Source of the DNA: Symbiodinium natans
Taxonomy: Eukaryota > Sar > Dinophyceae > Suessiales > Symbiodiniaceae
Length of the DNA: 60,000 nt
Reading direction: 5' to 3'
NCBI GenBank assembly: GCA_905221605.1
Contig: CAJNDS010002738.1
Coordinates: 79,001 to 139,000 of the forward strand
The notes under the pieces are model-generated. The model made no database searches, was not told where the DNA came from, and saw only the letters and a list, made by a program, of their open reading frames with translations. Positions 26,149 through 38,269 of the stretch are shown piece by piece (position 1 is the first letter of the stretch; each line of letters starts with the position of its first letter). The translations under genes and the position numbers were made by a program.

Positions 26149-26149
26149 C

Positions 26150-27589
26150 TTTGCGGCAAGCAGTCCAAACATGCCAGCATGCACCAGCCATTCAGATGTC
26201 CTTCTAATGATAATCCAACAGCAGGCCAGTAAGCCGAAACCCCGAGCGGATTAAATCGGACCGTGGGCCCCAGCAACCGCAACAGCTGCGTGAGGAACTT
26301 GCTTCCGCGAGTAAGTTTGAAAAATATGCACGGGAACGTGCCTGTTGTTTCAGCTTACAAAACTGATATGACTTTTCGCAAGAGCACAGACTCAAAAAGG
26401 CAGGCCAAGAAATTGCTGTCGACGCACAGCTCCCGCTGAGCTCGCGTCAAACGTCGCAGACGGAGACCCGCGTGTGGAGGGACTTTCGAGCGGAAGTGGG
26501 GGGTTGGGAATCCAGGTTCCGGAACACCCAAGCACAAAGTCATCTGCCCTTTATAATGATTGTGTCATAGTGAGTATACTGCTTGCTATAGTAGCCCGTG
26601 TTGCTGCAGAAATTGACGTGCATGCAGTACATGCACAACAGGTCTCTTCCATGGGAGCTTCCGCGGAGATGTGCTTAAGCCGTTCCACATGCTTCCACGG
26701 GCACACGTCACCGTGGAGTTTCGTGCCTCCGTGCCCCCGTTACCGGCCTGATTTCCATATTTGACTGACATTGATGAACCGAGAAAAACACTCTGCTTCT
26801 GCTGAATTGTGAAAATGACAAGGACAGGTCGCGGACTTTTGAAGGAAACCAGAGACAACTACCCACAATCAATGTAATGTTAACGCCAAGCCGAGTCAAG
26901 CCTAAGGCCTTTAGATCAGACCTCAGGCATCTCAAGATGCACCCGCAGATCACGACACTCAAGCTACGACTCTCAAAATTCATGAGCAACCTCTGACAAA
27001 CTGTGATGCAAGGGACCGAAAATCCACAGCAGGGTGGAGAGCATCTCCGAGAGGGCTGTGGCAAAGCGGTGAAGCGAGTCCTCACACAGGCATGATTCTG
27101 CTGTCACAGCTAAGCACTCCGGATGAAGGAGGTTTACTCCTGCTAGCCGCCGCACAACCCCACTCTCAATGCTGACATCTAAGGTAGGAGCTGAGCGCAT
27201 TCTGTGTGGGCTTGTCTGGCTTGATAGAACATGGTCGCAGCACAGAAATTCTTCTTCTTTCTCTGCAAGAACAAACGCCATCGCCGTGACTAAGCTTGCT
27301 GTACAGGTCATACTGCACTTCTCTTCTTGAAGCCTTGAAAGATTTGTGGCAGTTCAGGCCCCATGCCAAAACACAAACAAGCAGCTTAAACCATCAGCGC
27401 AAAAAAGAGCCAAGGTTCGAAGAGGAAGAACACCCGTAGACCTCTGACCAAGCGGGTGTACAACATCCACCTCGGATCAACTTCTGGGATGGTCGGCCGG
27501 AACGTTAAATCGTGGGCTTGTGCCGATGTGGTGTGGGAGTTTGTTGTTTACATCTGTTTGCACTGTCTCTCTTCCGGCTTGCGGATTAG
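26150..27589. other. No firm exon
   Basis: Where the voltage sensor would be expected, only weak minus-strand fragments were seen (LRLRRLTRAQREL near 26455-26420, FLTQLLRLLGPTVRF near 26320-26260). Neither has the Arg-every-third-residue spacing of a clear S4. Confidence 0.35.
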
Positions 27590-29318
27590 GCCTTTACCGT
27601 GCCTGTGCGGGGCCGCTGGCCCAACAGGCGCTCGCTGAGGCCACTTCTTGTGAGTACCAAGGCGTCGTCTGCTCTGCAGGGAGTCAAAGAAAAAGACGGA
27701 GGAGAGGTGGCTTCTGGCTATCTGGTTTTGCCGAGGGGCGCAGGCATCGAATCCGGAACACACCTCAGTCTCCAGATGCTGCCTGTGTTCCGAGAGTTCT
27801 TGTCCGTCTTTGAGTGAGCGCGTGCTGGGCATGTACACAGGCGAAAACGCAAAAGTCTAGATACACAGCAAGAAATCGGATAATGAACACATGCATGGAC
27901 AAACATCGTACCTTTTTTTTTGTGGCTATTGGTTAGTTTGATGTGTCTGGTGTTGTACTGTGGCTAGCACAACATTGCCATCCTCTCGCGTTCCTTATGA
28001 AAAGGCAAGAATCCTTCGTAGAGACCCCCCTCTGTACTGGAGCAAAAGAAGAATTGCTTGACAGAAAATACTAAAATAACCATAGCCATAACCGTCGAAA
28101 CTCCACGACCTCCGTTTGCCCTTTTAACCATGGGGGGTTTGAGATTGGTTGTTCAGAAGTCTCGCGGCAGTAGCAGTTGGTGTTGGGGAGTAGAGGGCGT
28201 CGGATTGTAGACCTACAGAGCTCAAGATCTGCCAAGGAGCAAAATGTAGATAAGGTTGCCAAGGCTGAGAAGCACCTTGCGCACAAAGGTCTGCGCATGT
28301 TGACCGCTGCAAAATGCCAATGCTTGCGCTGATACCCTGAAAAACAGGAGCACATCATCGCGGACTTCTCCTTTCAACCCTCCGGATCCGGATCTTTCAG
28401 CTAAAGGAAACCAGGCCACCAATCCGCAATCTGTGATGACGACGAACGAAGCCTGGCAAGCACATGAGCGATCATGTGGTCGTCGTAAACCAGTTGGGTC
28501 ACACACACACACACACTGAGCGTTTCCGTGTCTGGAAATTCTCCATCAACATCACTGCCGCAAAGCAGCTATAGCCACTAATCCGTCCCCATGGCAGAGG
28601 TTGAGGACGTTTGGAAAGTACTTGACAACAAGCAAAGCGGTTCCAAGCTACAGCTTCTGATTGCCGGCCTCCCAGGATACTGCTTGCGCAAGAGCCGTGG
28701 GGCCCATGTGGTATATCCGCACGGAAAGCTCGTAACCTGCAGCTTGCAGTCTGGAAGAAGTTCTTGAGTGAAAGAAACACAAGGGCACTTTCTGTTTCAC
28801 ACTGCTTCTCATGCTTCTCCCAACATGCCCTAAGAGCCCAAAACCCTTGCACCATGCGTTGGCAATTGGAGGATGTATTGGGCTGAGGTTCCTTCTACGG
28901 TGTCAAGCTTCCAAGGCCCGAGCCTTAGCCTGAGCCTAAGTCGAAGTACCCTTAGCACAGCAAAGCACAGCAGGTCTGCAGGGCTCAGCTGGGTGGCAGT
29001 AGAAGAGGACGAAAAGCACCTCGGAACTTCGCCAACAGTGACACTTGATTCCGTCCGTCTCCAAGCCGAGCATGAGCATGTTCAGAAACACCTCAGAGTC
29101 ACTCAGAGACTCACGGCTCTGCATCGACTACTTGTGCATCAGGTCTTTAGGGCTGTTGAGGTCCAAGCCGTATCTGGAATCTAAGTGAAGTCGCCGCATG
29201 GATCGTGTCTACTGAAACGAACTCCACGATGGAAGTTGGAATTGTCAAGGCTCTGTTGCAATTCGATTCGTGTCGTTTGTCGAAGCTGCAGTCACGCAAT
29301 TCAGAGAGAGAATTCGAA
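27590..29318 (+). CDS. Coiled-coil protein, plus strand
   Basis: Plus-strand exons 28219-28288, 28982-29142 and 29250-29318 join in phases 1 and 0. They encode a charged helical protein, with AKEQNVDKVAKAEKHLAHKG, VRLQAEHEHVQKHLRVTQRL and KLQSRNSEREFE among its segments. All donors are GT and all acceptors AG. An earlier exon at 27590-27649 (RACAGPLAQQALAEATS) has a pyrimidine-rich acceptor and a GTGAGT donor but does not join 28219 directly, so an exon is missing between. A later frame at about 29415-29455 (VLASDVSQLRQSVQ) could continue it. No start, stop or known domain was found. An ATG frame at 28591-28767 lies in an intron and is probably not used. Confidence 0.55.
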
Positions 29319-29459
29319 GTCCCCTTGTGAAAACCAGCGCTTGCTGGCACCACCGGAAGGTCAAGGGACGATGCATCCCACAACGTTGTTCTGCAACACG
29401 TAGGAGTCCTGGCTTCGGATGTGAGCCAGTTGCGGCAGAGTGTTCAAGTAGGAAAACTA

Positions 29460-30870
29460 GCACGCACAGGCCGGAGCAGCTACATCCTGACTCAACGTGC
29501 ACATGAAACAAGCATGCGAACGATGTCATTGAAGTCAACAGCCCAGAAGATCGAATGCCAAAGCCCTACGGCACAAGAGTCGAAACATCTTGTGCCGCAG
29601 GTTCACCTCTGCCTCTGACTACTGGACGTAATTCGACCAGTGCCAGATAAAGACGTCAAGACATGCCCGCGGATGCTGAGCGCGGAATGAAGAAAGCCTA
29701 ATCACGTGCACTTGTTGGCCTCGACGGGTCCGCAGCCCTAGAACCCGCCAGAACATTGAGCCCCGGAACTCTGAAGCCACATGGAAAATGCCACATAAAC
29801 AACGTCCGGTGCCTCCTTGAATAAGTAGTTTCGGCAGGCTCGTGGTCGATCCGAGGGGAGGCCAACAACGAAGTCCTGCAAGCGATGGTAGAGGCTGCTC
29901 CAAATCTATGTAGGGGGCCTGTCACATTGAGCAGTCTTGTGCGGTGAAGATAACGTCTATGTTGAAGAACATGAATGAATGACATCTCACCCTGTCAACT
30001 GAGCCTCGAGCTGAGATGCACGACTATTGCTGAACTACCTTTCTTCTGCTTCTATTGCAAACTGGTTTTGGCCGTAGTTCAGCAGTTGTCGAAGGAAGCA
30101 CCTTGTTCACCTAGCTGGAGTGCGCAGCGTCAGCCCTTGACCCAAACCAACCTGGACCCTTTATGCCCTCACCTCCGCGGCTTCCTCATCGCGACTCAGC
30201 AGAGCAGAGTATGCCTCCTCACACGAGTGCTGCGATGAGCAGTGAAGGGCTTCGGAAGTTACTACTAACATGGTTCGCAGAGTCCATGTACTTGTCAACG
30301 TAAGGGCTTCGGGTCTCGAGTCTGGTCTGGCATGCAAGTCTCAGGCTATTTCAAACGCCGTCTAGGGTTTGAGAGTTTGGGGTCTAGACAAAACACCGGA
30401 ATATTCCTTTACCCGCAATTGGTGCAGCGCAGCACATGCACGGGCTTGCGAGTCTAAGCCTGAAACCATCTAACATGGCAACAAGACAAACCTCAGTCCT
30501 GGTTGCTTAGCGCACGCTTCGCAGAGCCTGTGCCTGCAGGGATAAACGCTTAATCTGAATCTTGAAAGTTTCTTCTAGCAAAAACTATGTCCGGAGGCTC
30601 CAACCCAAAAAGAATCAAGCTACTTAGATCCCCGGTAGGTGCCAATTAGGGAGACTGAAGCCACATAATTGAGAATCTCATCCCTCAGCAGCCTCTAGCC
30701 TCTGCCACGTGGCCACGATAATGAACATTTCTCTCGGGTGAAGCTATTTCTGGAAACTGCAATAGCTCGTATGAGCTTGCGGACAACAGATTCCAGGTCT
30801 CTAGCAGAGATGTGCTACAGATCTGGCACATTCAACATTTAGAGTCGAACAGAACGAAGGAGCTCCGAAT
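29460..30870. other. Spacer, no supported gene
   Basis: Open frames at 29620-29985 (minus) and 29975-30238 (plus) are of chance quality. Nothing else was recognised. Confidence 0.4.
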
Positions 30871-30874
30871 CCAC

Positions 30875-32207
30875 ATGGCTGAATTCTTCCCGAACAAGAT
30901 TACTGACAATCCTATGCGGACTTTCCTTCCCTATGATGGTTTTGAGACGCCTTTGTTCTTCTGTCAAGTTTGGCAACTCTTGCGCCGAGCGTCTGCCTGA
31001 AAGTGGCGTTAACTCCTCCTGCGACTCTAGTGTGGCGGTAGCCAGCAGCACCCGAGAGTCGATACTCGGCTGCGGTTGTCCTGGAGCTTCCGAAAGCTGA
31101 GAGCATACCCCAAGCATACCCCCACTGTACCAGATGAAAACCAGACCCTATACAGCCGATACATGGACATTCTACTGATGCTTGAAAACCACACCCTCTT
31201 CGAAGTCAGGAGACCGGTTCATGCACAAATGGCACGCGCTCCCTTGACTCTATATCCTATATCGGTCTACACCTTTCATCTCGCAGCACATGAGATGCGC
31301 CTACGGTCATGTCAATGTACATGAGCGGGTCAGTCTCTGTCACATAGCTGGGCTTCAGAAACCACATTCCAGGAAAGCCGACCAACAAAAACATAAGACG
31401 GTCAAGTAGCCACAAAGAACCGACGAAGCCCCCTTAACCCCACCTCGAACACAGTTCCCTAGCATTGGCCAAAGCTGGCTTGCCCACGTGCAAGGCCCTT
31501 GTGATCATACAACTCTCCTGCCGATTCTTTGGGGCTTAACTCGCGCTCCAGTTGTGGCCCTCATGATGGCCCAGCTGCGGAGGCATGTTTATGAGCAGGG
31601 GTGGGTGTCTTGAGAGTTTCCAAGCACATCCACAGTCGCTACTCAACACCCCCCAGACGGTGTAAGTGCAATCAAAAGCATGTGCTTTCAAAGTCAAGAC
31701 TGACAAGAGGAGAAGGCACCACAAGCCTAAGCGCAAGTGAAGACCAAGAACTGTGCAACCTAAAGCCAGTCTGAAGACTCTGCCAAAATGTTACAGCCAA
31801 ACTCCCCGCAGCCGTGCCTGGGCGGCTCATTGCGGCACCCAGGGCCCGAAGCTTCTAAGACAAACCCAACGAGCCAATGGCCGCGACCGCACAGGGCTTA
31901 AAGCAGTTGCGAAGCGAGAGCTTCGTGTGCAGCCTAGGACCTAGCATGACCTAGGACCTAGGAACTTCCGGGGTCTCTAAGGCCTAGCTTTGCCATGCTT
32001 CACGGATACCGAGCTAGAAGCGCTCTGTCGACCTGATACTCATAACACAGTCTCGATCAGACTCCATCAACACGGCCACAACAACAGCTTGCGACATCCA
32101 GCACCTGAACCTGCCGTGAAGCTTCGACAAAAGGAGTCAGTCCCAGCCTGAACGCCTTGGAGCTCCTTTGGCAAGAGCTGCTTTAGCTTCTGTCGGAGAG
32201 AACCCAT
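30875..32207 (-). CDS. New gene start, hypothetical protein (5' exons)
   Basis: The ATG at 32207-32205 on the minus strand opens MGSLRQKLKQLLPKELQGVQ and stops in phase 0 at a GC donor after 32148. It joins in phase 0 to an exon starting at 31096, which runs for about 75 residues of coding-like sequence (LSEAPGQPQPS, then LLATATLESQEELTPL and LPNLTEEQRRLKTI). The intron would be 1,051 bases. Where the second exon ends is uncertain (30875 is approximate; the frame is open to 30839). The protein starts with a basic amphipathic helix and continues as a polar, partly disordered segment. No family is recognised. Confidence 0.5.
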
Positions 32208-33850
32208 GGTTGCACCTGGCACTGCGAGGCTCCAGCTTGGACGTGGTTTTGGGTGTGGTTTGGGGTGTGTTGAGCGGCCTGTTTGGAACGCTCAGAGAGG
32301 CTTTTGACGCCTGAGAGGCTTTTTGTAAACGTCTGGGTCGAATGGGTGTCCCAAAAAAACCTTCCGCGAGCGAAGTGCGCACTCACCAGGATGTTCAATC
32401 ATACGTAATATGGTAGCAGTGAAGGTTGCTGACGATGTGTCGCGTTCTTGTTGCGGAATCTGTGCAACGATATGCTAGTCGTCGCACGATCTGCGAAGCC
32501 CGGCCCTCCGATGCCTCCCTCCCAATCTCCCAGAGGACGAGCGCGACCGAATCTCCGCGTGGAGAACTTTCTACCCTAAGCAGCTCTAATCTCTGCAGTC
32601 ACTTCATCAAAACTCATGGTAGCAGCCAGTGCACCTGTAGCAGCGCTGGCCGGAGTCTCCTAAGGTGAAACATCTTGCCACCGGTCAAAAAACAATAACA
32701 GGCTTCGAATCAGGAAAACAACAATCGAGTTCGGGAGTTCTGCAGGCTGGAGGTGAGCATGGGGCATTTCAGAGCTGCGCCAAGTAGCTCACAACTTTAC
32801 TTGCCAAGTCCTCTTGTTTCTGCGGTTGCAATTGGCCATTGAATTGACGGCTGTGCTGGGCAGTTCGCAGATATCGCCCCGACATTCTCTGTGATTCTCG
32901 GTTGCTATACTGGTGATTCCAGTGAGTTTCATTCCAGCGGGCACAGCGGGACATGTCAGCTAATGAAACTCAGCTACAAGGCCCACGGCCAAGAGGTGCA
33001 CGAAGCTTCGGGCAAGCCCAAAACTTGACGCCCACTGCGACAGATGCTGAGCGAGCTTGATCATGTGAAATATTTCTGACAAGTCTCCACACGCGACGAG
33101 GCAGCGCTCGACGTCCTCAGGTGGCGGTGTGACTGGACAGCCATGGACAATCATGGACATGCCTGGACGCATGGACGCATGGACAACGAGGCCACAGGTG
33201 ACAAGGCCAAGCAGGCGTGCTGCCTCGTGTCTTGAAGTCAGAGTGCAGAGCATGCACAGACTGTCTCTTCATACAAAAATAGTATAAATGCCACAAATAC
33301 CCGCCAACATGAGAGCGTCTGTGGCCACTGAACATTGGTTATGTGCCTTCCTCACGAAAAGGTGTCAGACGAAGGTGATCCTCACAAACACCTGTAAGTA
33401 ATAAATTGTAGGCAAACTCGAAACGGAGCTGAGGCGCAGGTCAGGCTGCATCTCGGATTTTCTTGCCTGGCTGGGTTTGGATAAGTCAGTCATGCTAGGG
33501 ATCGAGGTTAGTTGACGAACAAGAGGACTTGGCCATCTACAGGCTGGAAGCCTTGCCTCCGATTGATCTTGCATCACAGGCTGTGGGGCGTGACTCGCTA
33601 GTTGAGGCGGCAGCCCTCACATAAAGACACCGTGCATACAAGTGCCCGGCCTTGGCATGCATGCCAAGTCCTGCGGCAGCGTCGCCTGGAGGCGGCACCT
33701 CCGCATCTATGACATGTGGGACTTTTCAAACCAAGGTGCACAGTGTTCTGATTCAAGAATGCTGCTTTTCGACTCGGTTGCATCCCTTTTCGATGATATG
33801 CGGGTGATGTTATGTGTCCAAACACTGCCGCAAATGCGGCGAAGCTACGA
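32208..33850. other. Spacer with weak candidates
   Basis: A minus-strand ATG frame of 97 codons at 33253-32960 has fair G/C third-position bias but crosses a CATGGAC repeat. A plus-strand stretch near 32520-32585 (NLPEDERDRISAWRTFY) is protein-like but isolated. A third candidate is plus-strand LLFDSVASLFDDMRVM near 33762-33805. Confidence 0.3.
33138..33190. repeat. Heptamer repeat CATGGAC
   Basis: Five or six imperfect copies of (C/G)CATGGAC/CCTGGAC spaced seven to eleven bases apart. Confidence 0.75.
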
Positions 33851-33852
33851 TT

Positions 33853-34026
33853 AGATGGAAGCTTCTGATTGAAATCCAGGAGTTGAGAACTAGTTCGAAG
33901 GAGTTGGAAGAGCAGTGGGCCTTATTGGGCCAGATGCAAGCCGACGCACAACGAAAGCTTTCCAATCACAACAAAGAAGATCAAAAGGGAGGGCTTCGGC
34001 CCGGTCAGAGAAGCGGTCCAGCGTAG
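33853..34026 (+). CDS. 3' exon of a coiled-coil gene
   Basis: A plus-strand frame ends at the TAG at 34024-34026 and encodes LLIEIQELRTSSKELEEQWA, then LLGQMQADAQRKLSNHNKED and a Gly/Arg-rich end. Leu, Glu and Gln occur in heptad-like spacing. The acceptor is either TTAG at 33853 or CCAG at 33879. No upstream exon joins with certainty. Confidence 0.5.
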   Translation, partial: RWKLLIEIQELRTSSKELEEQWALLGQMQADAQRKLSNHNKEDQKGGLRPGQRSGPA

Positions 34027-34097
34027 AGGTGTGCCAGCACAAGCATTAACAATGATAGCTCAGGAAGAAAGCGTATATACAGTGCTTTATTGGTTTG

Positions 34098-34115
34098 CAT
34101 ATGATATACATATAA

Positions 34116-34148
<33 letters not shown>

Positions 34149-34149
34149 T
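34098..34149. repeat. TA microsatellite
   Basis: An AT/TA dinucleotide tract of about 50 bases interrupted by two ACAT steps. Confidence 0.95.
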
Positions 34150-35640
34150 ACATGACATGCGAAAATGGGGGTTAATTTATTGGCACAGCTGCGCGACTCC
34201 CAACAGTTGCATGTGTCTCAACGCTTTTGACCGGTCACCCCATTCCCCAGTCCCTGAGGTGCCGTAAAGCAGTGTGGACTCCGCGGGCTATGCTGGCCGC
34301 TGCGGCTGCCGCAGGGGAGAGTCGCGGCCGATGCCGCAGAGGGGCCTCACTTCTCGTGTACTGAAGTGGTTTCTGGCTTGTCGTGCTTCGTGCAAGCCAT
34401 GAACTCCTCAGACGACTGTGGACCCCCAAATTGCTCTATGTTGCTCTTCTGCGCTGCTGTAGAAAAGCCCGAAACCCCTACCTTCATGACTCATTCGGAA
34501 GTGAGTACAGATAGATGCTGCAAGCCCGTCATTCCAGGGTAGACATCAAGCATCAAGGAGTTCTGCCAAGGGTTCCACTTCCATGCTGCATTGCTGCAGA
34601 TGAGGGCACGGCTTTGTGGCCCTTTGGGATCATCGGTCATCTGGCAACCGAAAGCTGATGGCTGGATTGTGAAGTGAAACAATTGAAGATCGAAGGCTTC
34701 TGGCGGGGTTCTCGGGGCTGCTGCTTGTTAAGGGTTTTGGGGCTTGGGTTAAGCGTTCTAAGAAGTGTAGCAAGCGCCGATTCCGAAGTTCAGATCTTTT
34801 GGTCAGATGTCGTCCATGCTTATATTTTCAACTTGCACCATGATAGGTGCCTTTGGTGCGTTGCACCAGTAACTCTCATGTCCCGTTGTTCATCGTCAAC
34901 GACCAGCAGCGGGCTTCTGCACGAACGACTTTTGACTCAGAACTGTCCAATTTCTATTCTAGCCCACCAGGACCAATGCAACTTCCTGTTGTGCTGGCAC
35001 GTCCGTTTGTCACTTGGATAGGCGGGGTCTTCTTGGATGCCTTCCGCACAACCTTTCACCAATCTCAGTGCATTGGCAGGCAAACGCCCGTGACTTGCCT
35101 GCGTGGTGTGGTCGCCGCCAAAATGGCCCCCTCCCCAGTTCATCCATGTCCATCCCCAATCTTCCCAGGCGCCAGAGCGATGCCAGGGCCGATGCCCTGA
35201 GGTTGTAAACTCCCGTGGTGCATCCTTTCTCGATCTGTTCCACCGCGCTGCGACTTTTCCCGGGAGATGCGAAACCAAACCTCCACCTGGCACAACCGAG
35301 GACACCCGCACAAGAACTTCGACATCTGTATCCCTCAGGAAGCTGAGACCTGAACGGACGCAATGCTAGTCTTACATGTCGTGTACAATGCCTAGCTAAG
35401 AGAGGTCGTCCCAAAACGTCTGTGCACAGGTTCCACATGTCGCATCTCGTGAAATTTTCGTGAAAGTGGGAGGGCTCGACCATGACGGTGTCAATACGCT
35501 TGGTGTAGATGGTCGGTCATCCGCTTGCTGTGTTCGCCGTGACCACATGCACGTTGGCAGAGCCGTTCGCTTTCCGAGAGTTACCAACAAAGGCCTCTCC
35601 ACATGATCACAGATCAAAACTTCGACTCTGATTATGATTG
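34150..35640. other. Spacer, overlapping open frames on both strands
   Basis: A plus-strand frame of 117 codons (34847-35200) lies opposite minus-strand frames of 124 and 157 codons (35311-34937 and 35483-35010). None has splice sites or motifs that settle the case. Confidence 0.35.
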
Positions 35641-35644
35641 CAGG

Positions 35645-35728
35645 GCGGCTCTTCAACAGCTCCTGCAGCTGTCACGGATTCAGAGAAAACATGTGCAAGA
35701 TATCGGAGAATGTGCTATCCCCATGCAC
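35645..35728 (+). CDS. Possible exon, helical
   Basis: After a TTGCAG acceptor the plus strand reads AALQQLLQLSRIQRKHVQDIG. The continuation and donor are unclear. Confidence 0.3.
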
Positions 35729-36151
35729 TCTGGCACACTACGCCTAAAGACTCTAGCTGCTAAAAAGTGCTTGGACAACACTACGCCTAACCCGGCAGTT
35801 GGCCCGGCAGAATGATACAGTACCCTCGAATTCTCAACCCGGGAGCAGAGCAAGGATGGGAAAAAGGGCCGCAGGCAAGAATGGGATGCCCAGCAAACAC
35901 AAGCCAGAAACATCGGAACTCTAGCTATAGCATAAACTCCTGGGATCTCACACCTCTCGGCCCAAGTGCGGGTTCCGCTTTCCAGGGGCGCTGGCCAGCT
36001 TCCTGAGGCGGAACACTGGCCAAGAGAGAGCTGGGATCCCAAGCCCCGCTGCAACGCTTTGCTTTACTGATTCCTGAGCGCTCCCCAGCGTTCATGCTTG
36101 TGGGTCTCTTTTTAGTTCACTCACTGCATGCGCTAAATCGAAAGCCAGGTC

Positions 36152-36313
36152 GCTGTTGCGGGCGCGCTGACTGCGCGGACAGTTGTTGCTTTGCCTGAGG
36201 GTCTTCGAACACATCTGCGAGGTTTGCATTTGGCCAGAGTTCAACTGCAAGATGTTGCAGCGGCGCTGATTGCATGTCGCGATGGTCTTTGTGATGGGCG
36301 ATATCAGAAATGA
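36152..36313. CDS. Possible exon, strand unresolved
   Basis: After a CCAG acceptor the plus strand is open for about 53 codons to a TGA (VAVAGALTARTVVALPEGL, then ARVQLQDVAAALIACRDG). The minus strand offers an equally protein-like frame (NLADVFEDPQAKQQLSAQSA). Either could be an exon. Confidence 0.35.
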
Positions 36314-37485
36314 TCTGCAGTGATGGAACTGACGCTTTACGCTACTTCAACACATCAAGCTTGCACAAAAGGGTGCACTGCAATTCAAAACCTTTCAAGA
36401 CAGCGCAGGAGTCGGTTCACGGTCATGAGACTTCCTGAAGCTCTGATCGCAAGCTCTACTGTTTTATGCCTGCTGCACGGTACTTCCCCAAAGCACCGCA
36501 TCTCGGGCCCCAGCCAACACTTTGGCCGGCATCGGGGGACTGCGATACTGGCCCAAGCATTGGGGATCAAAGGATGCGACTAGGTCAGGGAAGTCCTGCT
36601 TCAAGGGCAGACAGCGCAAATTGACTACGTAGTGAACCTGCTTCGGAGTTGCTCCAACAACTCGGATGCGCCATGTAAATTGCAGACAAACTTCAAACAA
36701 GAACCTTGACCATCAAGAAACGAACTGTGCAAAGGTGCAAGTTGCAACAAGCGAGCCAGGTGCACACTTGGAGATAAGAGCACAGGCCTCACATAGCGTT
36801 GCCACTGCAGGCCGCTAACACTAACACGCTCTGAGCTGCCTCCAAAAGACTTCAAAAACACTCCAGTCAGCAGCCTTGCTAAAGACCTGAAACACACCAT
36901 AAGTCCGTGAAGCGACAGTGACATCCATCCGTGAAACCCGCAGCAACCCTCGAGCCCAAGTATCCCCAAATATCCCCAAACCCCCAACCCACACCAGGCT
37001 TCACCCGGGACTGATGGCGCCTGCTTGACACCTGCGCAACTTGCCCGGCGAAAGTGCGACCATGATCCCCATGATGCGCCGTCCTGGTCGAAAGTGGAAA
37101 GGAGGTTGCCAAGACTCAGCGCACGTATGGGTCCTTGAGGATGCTCCTGCAAGCAATGCTAAACATGTTGGCGGATTTCTGCGTAGCTTCAAGTCTCTAC
37201 AAGACGCATTGGGCTGTGGATGGGCGACTTCCGCGGGTTCAGACCAGCAAGGCTGTTCGTGCGGTATACGGTTCTGCTATACTCGGTGCGCTCACAACTT
37301 GGCCAACGTCCAAGAGGACGACGATCCACTAGAATGAAGAAGTGACCGTAGACAAGATGCTTCTTTGGCTCTAACTCTCAACCCTTCACTCAACTCTCAC
37401 GACCACTCGATGAAGCCCTGTAGAGCCACTACCTGGACCCTCAGACCCCAAAACCAAACCGAACAAACACCTTGCACTTGACAAA

Positions 37486-37999
37486 AAACCCGTGGCCTTT
37501 GTGCCCAAACCGCCTGCTGCCTGGCGAGATGCAGCAGGCATTGTAGGTTCGAGAAACGCTCAAGTAATGTCTGCGGCCAAGGGAATGGAGTTCAAGGGCG
37601 GTCAAGGTATTTCAATGCTGTTTTTGTGTCGATTGCTCTTCAGGGCTTCAGCGGAACTTGGTCCTTTCTGTGTACAGTCCTCAACCATCCTACACCATCC
37701 TGCCCATCCTTCCCACGGAAAATCTCGAGGGCGAGACTGCATCACTGCCAAGCACAGCTTGCTTCCTCGCGGGGGTAATGCCGCAGTAATGCCTCAATTT
37801 GGCGGTGCACAGCCAACAACCGGCTGCCATGCGAACAACGTTTACATATGAGCTCACGGGCTCAACGCGAAGGCATTTGTAGATCTTCGGGGGAACTTTG
37901 AAGCTTTGAGAGCACTCGCTGGACTTGAGGGCCAAGTTAAACGAAGCCTAGTGGCTTTGGAACGAAGGATGCAAAGGAATGCCTTGGCAATGGCCTAAA
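37486..37999 (+). CDS. 3' exons of a plus-strand gene
   Basis: An open segment at about 37486-37606 encodes VAFVPKPPAAWRDAAGIVG and SRNAQVMSAAKGMEFKGGQ up to a GT donor (CAAG/GTATTT). A second segment after a CGAAG acceptor (37871) encodes FVDLRGNFEALRALAGLEGQ and KRSLVALERRMQRNALAMA and stops at the TAA at 37997-37999. The second is a good amphipathic helix. The phases of the two segments were not shown to join, so an exon may lie between. An upstream frame at 37041-37332 (98 codons) could be 5' sequence. Function unknown. Confidence 0.45.
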
Positions 38000-38121
38000 A
38001 CCTGGCTGCCCAGATCCTGATCCACACAAAGAGAGCGTGGTTGAACAACCCCAAATCCCTGGACCTCGAAGGCCAATCACGCCAAATCTGGAACCCTGCC
38101 ACCGCCTGTGTCCCTCTGCCA

Positions 38122-38265
38122 GGGCCCAGGCGCTTCAGCCCAAGGACAGCCGTGTCAAGGCACAGGCAGTGGCTTCAACGGCAGAAACGTGTGCAATGTG
38201 TCCAATATGCTCTTGCGGCGAGGCTGGTAGAGATTGAGTTCGCTTTGTTGCTTGATCGGGTCTGA
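38122..38265 (+). CDS. Possible exon, basic then helical
   Basis: A plus-strand frame ending in a TGA at 38263-38265 encodes HRQWLQRQKRVQCVQYALAA and RLVEIEFALLLDRV. It has an IQ-like look (basic and hydrophobic spacing) but no exact IQ motif, and no neighbour exon was joined. Confidence 0.35.
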   Translation, partial: GPRRFSPRTAVSRHRQWLQRQKRVQCVQYALAARLVEIEFALLLDRV

Positions 38266-38269
38266 AAGC

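Noticed and set aside
36625-37152. 175-codon minus-strand frame
   Set aside because: About one such frame is expected by chance in a 60 kb window; it has no splice support and is rich in Trp, Cys and Ser.
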